Part shown: piece by piece, positions 1 to 7,067 of the stretch
How positions within the stretch are numbered: the stretch's first letter is position 1
Layout of the letters: each line of letters starts with the position of its first letter
Assembly (NCBI GenBank): GCA_964632945.1
Contig: CAZWCX010000066.1
Span: forward strand, 1 to 39,289
Length of the DNA stretch: 39,289 bases
Source: CAZWCX01 sp964632945
GTDB lineage: Bacteria; Planctomycetota; MHYJ01; WSZJ01; CAZWCX01
Direction of reading: 5' to 3'
The notes under the pieces: model-generated
Databases searched by the model: none
What the model was told of the DNA's origin: nothing
The model's input: only the letters and a program-made list of their open reading frames with translations
Translations under genes and position numbers: made by a program

Positions 1-235
1 CCCTCGAGGGAGCGCGCCCCGGTGAAACGCGACGAGCTGCGGAGAATTCCGGCGAGGTGGCGCCGGCGGCTTTGAATGCCCCGGAGTGCCGCCGCGGAAA
101 CCCTCGCAGCCTCGCGACGAGACTACAACGGGGGCGAAAGGGCGTCAAGTCGGGAAGGTGGGTGTGCGGAATCGCCCGGGGCGTCCCCGCCGCCACCGGG
201 GGTGACGAAAAGCGGAGTCTCGCGCCGGGTCCCGG
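1..235. other. Non-coding left edge
   Basis: No convincing gene is visible here. The window opens with a 10-bp palindrome (CCCTCGAGGG). The reading frames that cross this stretch have the arginine/proline-rich composition of GC-driven chance frames. It lies downstream of the minus-strand membrane protein at 236-769 and may hold its 3' untranslated region, but I see no clear terminator. Confidence 0.5.
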
Positions 236-769
236 CTACGCCGGACTGGAGCGCCGGCCGAAGGCGGTCATCAGGAACAACACGCACACGATGCCCAGGC
301 CCAGGATGCAGGCGCCGGCACTGGGCACGGCCAGCCACTCGAGCGAGGCCTTGGCGGGTCCGGTGCCGCCGAGCGCCGGGGCGCGCAGGCCCGCAAGGAG
401 CCAGAAGACCGAGTACCCGAGCGAACCCGCTCCGAGCAGGATCGCGGTGGCGGCCTTGATCCGATCGCCGGCGACCAGAAAGGCCAGGAGCAGGATCATC
501 GCCAGCGAAGACGCCCCCAATCCATTGGCATGCAGATGGGCTCGCTTGAAGTAGGTCCACGACTTCGCCGTGACCTCACCGAGTTTCGCCCCATCGCCCG
601 CGTACTTTTCCTGCAGGACCGCCGTGCCGGCCTGCTTGAGATGGTCTTTCATTTGATCCTCGAAGGCGCCGAAAGCCGCCCCGAGTCCGTTTCCATACAC
701 GAACGTCAGCAGCGTGAAGGCGAGCCCTACCCGCATGATCCACAAGTGTTTGATGGCCCAGTCCTGCAT
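236..769 (-). CDS. Small four-helix membrane protein of unknown function
   Basis: The 177-residue product begins MQDWAIKHLW. It has four hydrophobic stretches at about residues 10-32, 86-105, 107-130 and 146-172, so it is an integral inner-membrane protein with little soluble mass. A short charged loop after helix 1 (about residues 37-77) could lie outside the membrane. The motif HLHANG just before helix 2 places two histidines at the membrane edge, which could bind heme or metal; this is speculative. I chose the ATG at 769 because a GAGAGA element precedes it at usable spacing. A TTG 15 bases upstream would add five residues. I recognise no named family. The gene stands alone, with a 756-bp gap upstream. 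Confidence 0.7.
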   Translation of the reverse strand: MQDWAIKHLWIMRVGLAFTLLTFVYGNGLGAAFGAFEDQMKDHLKQAGTAVLQEKYAGDGAKLGEVTAKSWTYFKRAHLHANGLGASSLAMILLLAFLVAGDRIKAATAILLGAGSLGYSVFWLLAGLRAPALGGTGPAKASLEWLAVPSAGACILGLGIVCVLFLMTAFGRRSSPA

Positions 770-1525
770 GGTTCGTTCTCTCAAGGTCGAGGGTTGCCCG
801 GTAGGCCGGGCCGAAACATCGAATCCCGTCAGGCCAGGCGGTCGGAAGAAGCCCCCGATCGCAGTCGCAAATCCGATTCCCCCCGCGCGCGCCCCGGGCA
901 GAAGGATGCATGGATCCGATCCCGGGGGTCACCACCCGGCAGGTTTGGGGATCGCGACGCGCCGGGATCTCGATGGGGTGGAGTTCGCGGCGGATCCCAC
1001 GACCCTGGGGGCAGAGAGTCGAACCCGAAAAAGCCTCAATTCGAGTGTTCCGATCGCCCGGCGGACGCGAGGCAAGGAGGGGTTGATCCCCGGTCCGGGA
1101 GCGCGGGCTGGACCGGGCGCGCGCGGGGGAGGCGGAAGGGAGTGAGGACACGCAGCCGATTGATTCGTGTCCGGTGTACGGAAAGCGAACACTGAAAGTG
1201 ACACGTTCCGTAACGTTTTTTCCCCCGTCGGGAGGGTGGCTTGACAGCCAACGGAATTTTCGCTGGCTGCGGGTCTGGGGGCGAGCCCGGGAGCGCCGGG
1301 CCTGGCCCCGATTGCGCCGCGGGATGCATCCGCAAGATCAGTTATCCGATGGCGTTGTGTCTCTCACTCTCCTCACCCTGGGTCTTGGCGCCATGCCGAT
1401 GGCGCGCGGGTTCATCCGCGGAGTGCGGGGCGCGAAGGTGCGGGGATTCCCGGCATTCCATTTGCGTCGACTCGGGCGATTCGGGATTGAGTTGGCCAGT
1501 CCCCGTAGGGTCGGGAGGTAGGCGC
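770..1525. other. Long intergenic region without a recognisable gene
   Basis: This 756-bp stretch separates the divergent membrane protein (minus) and metallophosphoesterase (plus). Several frames stay open through it, but their translations are Arg/Pro/Gly-rich and none has a plausible start with a ribosome binding site. It holds a short hairpin followed by a T run near 1203-1221 and a lone TTGACA at 1241-1246 with no matching -10 box. Promoters for both flanking genes must lie here, but I cannot place them with confidence. Confidence 0.5.
1203..1221 (+). terminator. Weak terminator-like hairpin with T run
   Basis: ACGTT (1203-1207) pairs with AACGT (1212-1216) across a 4-base loop, and six T residues (1216-1221) follow directly. 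This is the only hairpin in the window with a clear U tract. No gene is visible just upstream on the plus strand, so if real it would end an unseen RNA. The 5-bp stem is short, so chance is quite possible. Confidence 0.25.
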
Positions 1526-2668
1526 GTGACAAAGTGGACCGGGTGGGTGTCGACAATCGTCCTGATTGCGGTTCTCGGCTGTGAGCCCAAGGGGACGGCG
1601 GACTTTGGTCCGTACCTGATGTCCCTGGCCACCGATTCGGTGATCGTCTGCTGGCGCACGAAGGACAAGGCGACCGCGAAGGTCGAGTATGGCCTGACGG
1701 CGGCCTTGGGCTCCGTAAAGGAAGTCTCTGCCACCTCCTACCAGCATGAAATCAAGCTGGATGGTCTTGCCGCGGCCAGCGTGTACCACTACAAAGTCAC
1801 GTCCTTCGCCGGCGGGGTGAAGGTGTTCGAATCGGCGGTGCACTCCTTCAAGACCGCCAAGCCGCCGGTCGCCGCGTTCAAGTTCGCGCACATGAGCGAC
1901 GTGCACAGCAATCCCAACGTCGCCGAGTATGTGGCGGAGATCGACGCCTTCGGGGCGGAGTTCATCTTCGACACCGGGGACCAGGTCAGCGAAGGCAACA
2001 GCATTCCGGAGTGGGCGGAGTACTTCAACCAGGGGCTGTCCGTGTACAGCAAGCGCGGCCTCTTCCCCACCTTCGGGAACCACCAGTACATGATCGACAA
2101 GTTCCCGTACATCGACCCCAAGGCCGAGACCGCGATGGAGGTCTTTGCCAATCCCGGGGCCGAGAAGTGGTACACGTTTTTCTACAGCGACTGCCAGTTC
2201 TTCGTGCTGGACGCGAACTATCGGACCAATCCGGATGTCACGTTCGTCCAGCTCGGCTGGCTCGAGGACAAGCTCAAGGAAGCGACGGACGGGGTCGACG
2301 ATCCGAAGTTCATCATTGCCGGGTTCCATCAGCCTGCGTTCAGCTCGGGTCCGCACGCGTGGGAGATCGACCAGACCTTCTGGGTGAAGAAGGCATTCGT
2401 CTCGAAATTCGAGAAGTACGGCGTGGATCTCGTGCTGAACGGGCACGAGCACATGTACGAGCGGAGCGAAAAGGGCGGAGTCGTCTATATCACGGTCGGA
2501 AGCGGTTCGGGTCCGCGCAAGAAGTCCTTCCCCTTCAACACCGCGTCCAAGAAGCTCTACACGGGCGACAACACCTGCATGCTCGTCGAGGTGGTGGGCG
2601 ACACATTGACGTTCACGGCCATCAACAAGGCCGGGACGGTCGTTGACGAGGGCACGATCACGAAGTAG
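1526..2668 (+). CDS. Lipoprotein metallophosphoesterase, purple acid phosphatase-like
   Basis: This 380-residue protein should hydrolyse phosphoesters outside the cytoplasm with a two-metal centre. The N-terminus has a hydrophobic stretch ending in the lipobox VLGC, so it is probably lipid-anchored. Residues about 28-110 form a fibronectin-III-like domain (with VIVCWRT and KVEYG), as in purple acid phosphatases. The catalytic domain shows metal-ligand motifs in canonical order: SDVH near 125, GDQ near 151, GNHQ near 184, GFHQP near 264 and NGHEHMYE near 305. The GTG start at 1526 follows GGGAGG at good spacing; upstream codons in frame look non-coding. Two hairpins follow the stop. The substrate is unknown. 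Confidence 0.9.
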   Translation: MTKWTGWVSTIVLIAVLGCEPKGTADFGPYLMSLATDSVIVCWRTKDKATAKVEYGLTAALGSVKEVSATSYQHEIKLDGLAAASVYHYKVTSFAGGVKVFESAVHSFKTAKPPVAAFKFAHMSDVHSNPNVAEYVAEIDAFGAEFIFDTGDQVSEGNSIPEWAEYFNQGLSVYSKRGLFPTFGNHQYMIDKFPYIDPKAETAMEVFANPGAEKWYTFFYSDCQFFVLDANYRTNPDVTFVQLGWLEDKLKEATDGVDDPKFIIAGFHQPAFSSGPHAWEIDQTFWVKKAFVSKFEKYGVDLVLNGHEHMYERSEKGGVVYITVGSGSGPRKKSFPFNTASKKLYTGDNTCMLVEVVGDTLTFTAINKAGTVVDEGTITK

Positions 2669-2677
2669 CCGGGGCAC

Positions 2678-2712
2678 GAGCCGTCGGCTCCCGCCGGGTC
2701 CTGGGTCCCGGC
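2678..2712 (+). terminator. Tandem hairpins after the metallophosphoesterase
   Basis: Two adjacent perfect hairpins follow the stop at 2668. GAGCC (2678-2682) pairs with GGCTC (2686-2690), and GCCGGG (2693-2698) pairs with CCCGGC (2707-2712). No T run follows, so this is a terminator-like structure only. In GC-rich DNA such pairs can occur by chance. Confidence 0.35.
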
Positions 2713-2772
2713 CCCGTGGACCGGATCGCGTCCACCGGCGGGTAACCTGGGAGCCGGCACGGGCGGTTTCGG

Positions 2773-4221
2773 ATGCCCAAGGCGCGCGCAACCCTCGTCG
2801 TTTTCTCCTTCTCCGTCCTGATCCTCGCCTTGGTCGTCAGCCGGCGTCCCGACCTGCTGGCGCGGTGGACGGGGCTGGCGCGCGGGACCCCCGCGATCGC
2901 ACCCGATCGCCCCGGGAAGTCCGACTCCCCCCGGCCGTCCGTCGATCCACACCCGTCCGGGAAGGGCACGGATGGGGACGGCCACGCCGTTCCGATGGCG
3001 CCGCTCGAGCCGAGCCAGCCGCGCAAAGTGGTCCCGATCACCATCGACCTCGAGCCGAGCGGTTCCATCGAGGGGAGGGTGACCGACTCCGTCGGCGCGC
3101 CCCAGTCCGGTCGTACCCTCTCGATTTCGGCGATGCAGGGTGAGGGGGCGCGATCGACCACGGACTCGTCCGGGCGCTACCGGCGAGAGCGGCTGATCCC
3201 CGGGGTGTACCTCGTCTCTCTCGATCCGACCGAGGGAGCGGATGCAACCGGTATGGCGGACTCGGTCCTTGCCGACGTTCGCAAGGGTGAGACCACCGTG
3301 GTGGACTTCCGGGCCGACCGGATGGGTCGATTGACGGGGCGGATCACGCGCGCGGGGAACCGGGTCGCGGGCGCCCAGGTGCGCGTGCTGGAGATGGCCA
3401 TGGCCGGGGCACAATCCCGGGTTCTCCGCGCGACGGCGGTCGCGACGGGGAACGATGGCGCCTATGTCGTGGCCGGGCTCTCCCCGGGACCTCACCGGCT
3501 GATCGTAACGGCGGAGATCCGATCCCCCCGCCCCGGAGGACGCAGCGCCGACGAGACGGTGGTCGGGCTGGCAAGGGCAGACCGGGAACTCGTGCTCCAG
3601 TCGGGGGAAAACCGGCTGGACGTCGAATTGCCGGAGGCGCGCCTGGCCGGTACCGTCGTCCACGCGCGCACGGGAGCGCCTCTCGGCCTGGCGATGATCC
3701 TGGTCCAGCCCGCGCAGTCGATGCCCGGGGGAGAGGGGTTCCTCGAGCGGTACGCGTCCCTCGAGGCCGGGACCGTGCTGACGGAGGAGGACGGCGGCTT
3801 CCTCCTGGATGGACTCGCACCCGGCAGTTACCGGATCATCGCGACCTTGCCCGGATACCGCAGGTACGTCGGCAGCGTCACCGTCGCGGCCGGCACGACG
3901 CCGGTTCGGATTCCCCTGGAACCGGGCGGCGGCCGGATCGAAGTGGAAATCGTCATCCCGCAGGGCGTCTTCCTTCCCCTGCTCAACCTGCGTGTTTCCG
4001 ATTCGGGCGGCAATGCGCTGGGGTACTATCCCATGGGGGGCAATGACGTGGACCACGCGACCTTCGAGAGGACCCAGCAGTTGGTCTCAGACCTGGCGCC
4101 CGGGCGGTTCAGCCTGGAGTTGGAAGTGCCGGGGCAGGCGCGGTACACGGCGGAGGTCGAAGTGACGGAGGAACGAACGCCGAGGGTTTCGTTCGTCCTC
4201 TCCCCGGGCGGCGGTCGTTGA
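2773..4221 (+). CDS. Membrane-anchored protein with carboxypeptidase-regulatory-like repeats
   Basis: The 482-residue protein begins with a hydrophobic segment (about residues 6-24) that acts as an uncleaved anchor or signal, followed by a Pro/Ser-rich linker to about residue 90. The rest is a string of beta-sandwich modules of the carboxypeptidase regulatory-like type. They start near residue 97 (GSIEGRVTD), 187 (GRLTGRITR) and 287 (ARLAGTVVH), each ending in a 'DG.Y/F...L.PG.Y/H' turn, with a less typical module from about 390. Such domains are structural or adhesive and lack the peptidase active site. The start has only a poor GGGCGG upstream, so the exact N-terminus is uncertain. It lies 104 bp after the phosphoesterase on the same strand. 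No enzymatic role is visible. Confidence 0.85.
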   Translation: MPKARATLVVFSFSVLILALVVSRRPDLLARWTGLARGTPAIAPDRPGKSDSPRPSVDPHPSGKGTDGDGHAVPMAPLEPSQPRKVVPITIDLEPSGSIEGRVTDSVGAPQSGRTLSISAMQGEGARSTTDSSGRYRRERLIPGVYLVSLDPTEGADATGMADSVLADVRKGETTVVDFRADRMGRLTGRITRAGNRVAGAQVRVLEMAMAGAQSRVLRATAVATGNDGAYVVAGLSPGPHRLIVTAEIRSPRPGGRSADETVVGLARADRELVLQSGENRLDVELPEARLAGTVVHARTGAPLGLAMILVQPAQSMPGGEGFLERYASLEAGTVLTEEDGGFLLDGLAPGSYRIIATLPGYRRYVGSVTVAAGTTPVRIPLEPGGGRIEVEIVIPQGVFLPLLNLRVSDSGGNALGYYPMGGNDVDHATFERTQQLVSDLAPGRFSLELEVPGQARYTAEVEVTEERTPRVSFVLSPGGGR

Positions 4222-4232
4222 GGCGGATTCGG

Positions 4233-4272
4233 GGGCGGGAGCGCCGGTGCGGAGGGGATTTCGCTTCCGCCC
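4233..4272. terminator. Hairpin between convergent genes
   Basis: An 11-bp stem pairs 4233-4243 (GGGCGGGAGCG) with 4262-4272 (CGCTTCCGCCC), with one G-T mismatch and an 18-base loop. It sits between the plus-strand repeat-domain gene and the minus-strand FHA/PilZ gene, which converge. That position suits a shared terminator. No T tract is present. Confidence 0.4.
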
Positions 4273-4306
4273 GACGCTGCTTCGACAGGGTCGCGCGTGC
4301 GCCCTT

Positions 4307-5308
4307 CTAGCGCCATTTCATCTTGGCGCCTTCCCGGCCCTTCGCCTTCTTGTCCATCAGTTCGCGGACGATTTGCGTCTGCTTCTTGCCGGCGGATTCG
4401 AAGTGCACGCCGGCAACCATCCCCTGCATCTGCTCGCCGTACTGCGTGCGATGCTCGATCGTCTCTTCCCAGACGATGCGGGCGCTGACCTGGATCGCCC
4501 CGAGCTTGGAATGCGACAGCTTGATGTTGTAATTCAGCTTGGAATCGACCGGCGCGGTCGTGACGACCTTGGCGCCGCGTTCGGAGAGGTCCACGAGGCG
4601 GATCGGGATGATGTTCGAGCCCATGCCCAGAGCCGTGAGAAGTCCGGACGGACGCATCTCCGTGGTCACGTTGCCCAGGATGACGCGCGCCGAGATCCGA
4701 CGATCGCTCTCGCGCTTCCCGGCCTCCGCAGACTTGTCGCCCCCCGCCGCCCCCTGGGTCTTGGTCTCGGCGGGAGCGGGCGCATTCGAAGCGGCGGGAA
4801 GCGGATCGGTCCAGTCCTTGGCGGTCGCGGCATCGGTCTGCGGCTCGAGCTCGAACGATTCCTCGCTCGATTCGACCTCGCCCGCGATCGCTGCGTCCGC
4901 TTCCACGGGCTCCGGGAGCGCCGGCGGCTCCGCGACGGGTTCCGGTGTGCTGGACTGCGGATCGACGTGCGGCACGCGCGTCTCACCGTTGAACGTCTTC
5001 GGGCGGCGCGCGCGCTTGGGTTCGCGGAACTCGATCGTGTAGGGGCCGAATTGAAGCACCGCGCCATGGTCGAGCGAGAGGTCCTCGGTCAGCGGAGCCC
5101 CATCCAGCGTCGTTCCCGCGCTGTTCGAGACATTCCGGACCTGCCAACCGTCTCCGCTCAGATAGATCTTCAGATGCTTCTCGGCCACCCCATCCCCCTG
5201 CAGGCACAGGGTGTTCTTCGAGCCCGAGCCGAGGGTCAACTTGTTGCCGGTGAAGGGGACCTTCATGTCCCACCCGTCAATCTTGTTGTGAATCGTCAGC
5301 TCCGGCAT
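4307..5308 (-). CDS. FHA-like and PilZ domain fusion protein
   Basis: This 333-residue cytoplasmic protein joins two signalling domains. Residues about 22-93 have the FHA pattern (LTLGSG, HLKIYLSGDGWQVRNVSNSAGTT, then GAVLQFG). However, the arginine that normally follows the first glycine and the usual SRRH segment are changed (GSGS, AEKH), so phosphothreonine binding may be lost. A Pro/Ala/Glu linker follows. From about residue 195 there is a PilZ domain with both c-di-GMP motifs: RISAR (RxxxR) near 201 and DLSERG ([D/N]xSxxG) near 239. It therefore probably responds to cyclic di-GMP. The ATG at 5308 has AGGAGA eight bases upstream. An unusual AT-rich region lies upstream. Confidence 0.88.
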   Translation of the reverse strand: MPELTIHNKIDGWDMKVPFTGNKLTLGSGSKNTLCLQGDGVAEKHLKIYLSGDGWQVRNVSNSAGTTLDGAPLTEDLSLDHGAVLQFGPYTIEFREPKRARRPKTFNGETRVPHVDPQSSTPEPVAEPPALPEPVEADAAIAGEVESSEESFELEPQTDAATAKDWTDPLPAASNAPAPAETKTQGAAGGDKSAEAGKRESDRRISARVILGNVTTEMRPSGLLTALGMGSNIIPIRLVDLSERGAKVVTTAPVDSKLNYNIKLSHSKLGAIQVSARIVWEETIEHRTQYGEQMQGMVAGVHFESAGKKQTQIVRELMDKKAKGREGAKMKWR

Positions 5309-5756
5309 CGTCAATTCTCCTCGTTCGCCCCGCCACCCGAACCGCAGGACGGAAGGACTCCATTGGGCTCGTCGCCACTCCTCCTACGGATCCCCGTCGA
5401 AGGAGAGATAAGCAAGGACTGGGCCAGGAAACAACGAATGGTGAAATCTGTAAATAATGTAGACACAATGAGTTATGGACTCATCAAATCGACGACGAAT
5501 AACCCATGGAAAATTGAGTGGAATCGTAACGAATCTGTAAGTGTGCTTTTACACTTTTCCGGTTACGTGTAACCCCAGTCGGGGATGCAGTTCCGCGGTT
5601 TGGAATGACCGGAGGCAGCGGTCCCCCACGGCGCGCGGGGATCGAGGCGCGCCGGACACCCGTGGGCGCCCTGTACCCGGCGCAGGCCGCAGGCAGCGGA
5701 CCTGACCCTGAGGGAGAGTCCGGGAATCGACTCCGCACCGGGAGACGCGGGGGCGG
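5309..5756. other. Intergenic region upstream of the FHA/PilZ gene
   Basis: No gene is seen in this 448-bp gap between two minus-strand genes. The half next to the ChaN-like gene stop is GC-rich and contains a 7-bp perfect hairpin (GGCGCGC 5630-5636 with GCGCGCC 5647-5653) that could act as its terminator. The middle (about 5430-5575) is strikingly AT-rich and is listed separately. Confidence 0.5.
5430..5575 (-). promoter_or_regulatory. AT-rich island with three inverted repeats, putative control region
   Basis: About 145 bases here have far lower GC than the rest of the window. Three perfect inverted repeats occur: ATGAGT/ACTCAT (5468-5484, 5-base spacer), AAGTGT/ACACTT (5539-5556, 6-base spacer) and GGTTAC/GTAACC (5561-5574, 2-base spacer). 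The GTAA/TTAC core appears several times between 5526 and 5573. The FHA/PilZ start lies about 120 bases downstream on the minus strand, so promoter and operator function is the simplest reading. I could not fix a -35/-10 pair with confidence; several weak candidates exist. Confidence 0.4.
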
Positions 5757-6902
5757 CTACCTTCGCTCCCGGGGTGGCGAGGGCGGGGTGACGACGATGA
5801 AGTCGCCCGGAGGGCGAACCAGACTGTCTTCGATCTCTCCGAACCCTTCCTCTTCCGGAACGGCCACCGGGATCACGGTCAAGGAAGGCAGGTCGATGCG
5901 GCGCGTGACCCGGTCGGGGATGCCGAAGCCGTACGAGATGTGCCCGGCGCCGGCGAGCACGACCATGGTCGCGCCCTGGTATTTCGGCGCCTTCAAATGG
6001 TTCGCCGCGCTCTCCGCCATGGTGTCGTCCCAGACGCACATGGCTTCGTAGTAGTGTTGCGGATCGGGCGCGTGACCGCCCGGAGAGCCGTGATGGTGAA
6101 GGGCCTTCATGAACTGGGTCTTGTGGGCGGCATGGTCGACATCGACCTCGCGGGCGATCGCCTTGCGCTCCTCCGGAGTCAGCGCGGCCAGGCCTTCGCG
6201 ACCCACCTTGCGGACGAGTCCCCGCGGGGCATTGAGAGCGACGACCTTGAGGCGGTACTCGCGCGCGAAATCGAGGATCGGCTTGTAGAGATTGTAGTCG
6301 AATCCCCAGGATTTCTTCCAATCGACGCGCTCGAGGAAGGTCGGTTCATCGATGCGATGCCGGACGTAGTCGTCGAGGTGCTTCTGCAGCGGTCGCTCGA
6401 ACATTTCCATGCCGATCAGAAGTTTCGGATTCGCCCGGAAAGCGGCCTTGATGACTCGCAATTGCACCGCGTGGTGTTCCGGGTTGTCGTGCTGCTCGGC
6501 CACGTAGATGACGCGGGCCGACTGGACGCGGTCGAGGAGATCCCGGAGCGTGGTAACTTCGCGGGTTTCACCATCGAGCAGCACGCCGTGGGGCGTTGGC
6601 CGGCTTCGCAGCCGTCCGATCGAACGTTCGATCGCCGCGCGGGTGGGGCCGGGGAGCGTCATCCGGGCGTGCCAGCGGTCCAGTTCCCGGCCGATGGCAT
6701 CGCTCAGTTCTTCGCGCAGGGCGGTCGTTCGCTCGTCGAGGATGCGCTCGATCCGATCGCTAAGATCGCTCTCCGGTGCCGCGCCTGGCGAGCGCGGCTC
6801 GTCTGCGCGGGCGCGATCGGCCCCGCCGACGATCAGGATTCCGGCAAGCAGACCGGCGGTCAGGACCAGGGACCGCAGCGGTGACAGGAGGCGATCTCGC
6901 AT
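5757..6902 (-). CDS. Secreted ChaN-like (DUF399) protein, possible heme binding
   Basis: The 381-residue protein starts with a signal peptide (about residues 1-33, ending in an ARADE-like site), then a charged helical segment to about residue 100. The remainder matches the ChaN/DUF399 fold. It has VIYVAEQHDNPEHH near 133, LLIGMEMFERP near 160, a Phe-Asp-Tyr-Asn segment, then a His-rich stretch (KALHHHG), YYEAMCVWDDTMAE, and VVLAGAGHISYGFGIP near the end. Campylobacter ChaN is an iron-regulated lipoprotein that binds heme; other members are uncharacterised, and no lipobox is seen here, so this one is probably soluble in the periplasm. AGAGGG precedes the ATG by eight bases. A fair promoter lies upstream at 6956-6984. 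The extra N-terminal helical region is longer than in typical ChaN. Confidence 0.85.
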   Translation of the reverse strand: MRDRLLSPLRSLVLTAGLLAGILIVGGADRARADEPRSPGAAPESDLSDRIERILDERTTALREELSDAIGRELDRWHARMTLPGPTRAAIERSIGRLRSRPTPHGVLLDGETREVTTLRDLLDRVQSARVIYVAEQHDNPEHHAVQLRVIKAAFRANPKLLIGMEMFERPLQKHLDDYVRHRIDEPTFLERVDWKKSWGFDYNLYKPILDFAREYRLKVVALNAPRGLVRKVGREGLAALTPEERKAIAREVDVDHAAHKTQFMKALHHHGSPGGHAPDPQHYYEAMCVWDDTMAESAANHLKAPKYQGATMVVLAGAGHISYGFGIPDRVTRRIDLPSLTVIPVAVPEEEGFGEIEDSLVRPPGDFIVVTPPSPPRERR

Positions 6903-6955
6903 GGAATAAACCCTCTGGGCTGAAGGGCGCCGTCCGGGAAGCGGACGCGCGATTC

Positions 6956-6984
6956 ATGGTATGCCGAAGGGTCCGGGGCGGCAA
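6956..6984 (-). promoter_or_regulatory. Putative sigma-70-type promoter of the ChaN-like gene
   Basis: On the minus strand TTGCCG (6979-6984) and TACCAT (6956-6961) are separated by 17 bases. Transcription would start near 6949, giving a leader of about 47 bases before the ATG at 6902. Each box matches the consensus at four of six positions. Confidence 0.4.
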
Positions 6985-7000
6985 CGGAAATGCACGCACC

Positions 7001-7028
7001 TTGAATCTTCGATGCGTCCGGCTAGAAT
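7001..7028 (+). promoter_or_regulatory. Putative sigma-70-type promoter of the ABC operon
   Basis: TTGAAT (7001-7006) and TAGAAT (7023-7028, five of six consensus positions) are 16 bases apart. The expected start near 7035 leaves a 33-base leader before the ATG at 7068, and makes an upstream in-frame ATG at 7041 unlikely as the true start. Confidence 0.5.
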
Positions 7029-7067
7029 ACCGGCTGGCCTATGCCGGCTCGAATCGGGGACTCGTCG

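Noticed and set aside
1010..1085. tRNA-like GGTTCGACTC on the minus strand
   Set aside because: The flanking bases do not form a T stem, and no acceptor or anticodon stem can be built around it.
1241..1246. TTGACA as a promoter for the metallophosphoesterase
   Set aside because: No acceptable -10 box at 15-19 bases, and it is about 280 bases from the chosen start.
4247..5572. A 441-codon plus-strand frame opposite the FHA/PilZ gene
   Set aside because: The minus strand encodes recognisable FHA-like and PilZ domains with a good ribosome binding site; the plus frame is Arg/Leu/Asp-rich shadow sequence.
7041..7067. Upstream ATG at 7041 as start of the large ABC-operon protein
   Set aside because: It would lie about six bases from the predicted transcription start and has no ribosome binding site; the ATG at 7068 has one and begins directly with a signal peptide.
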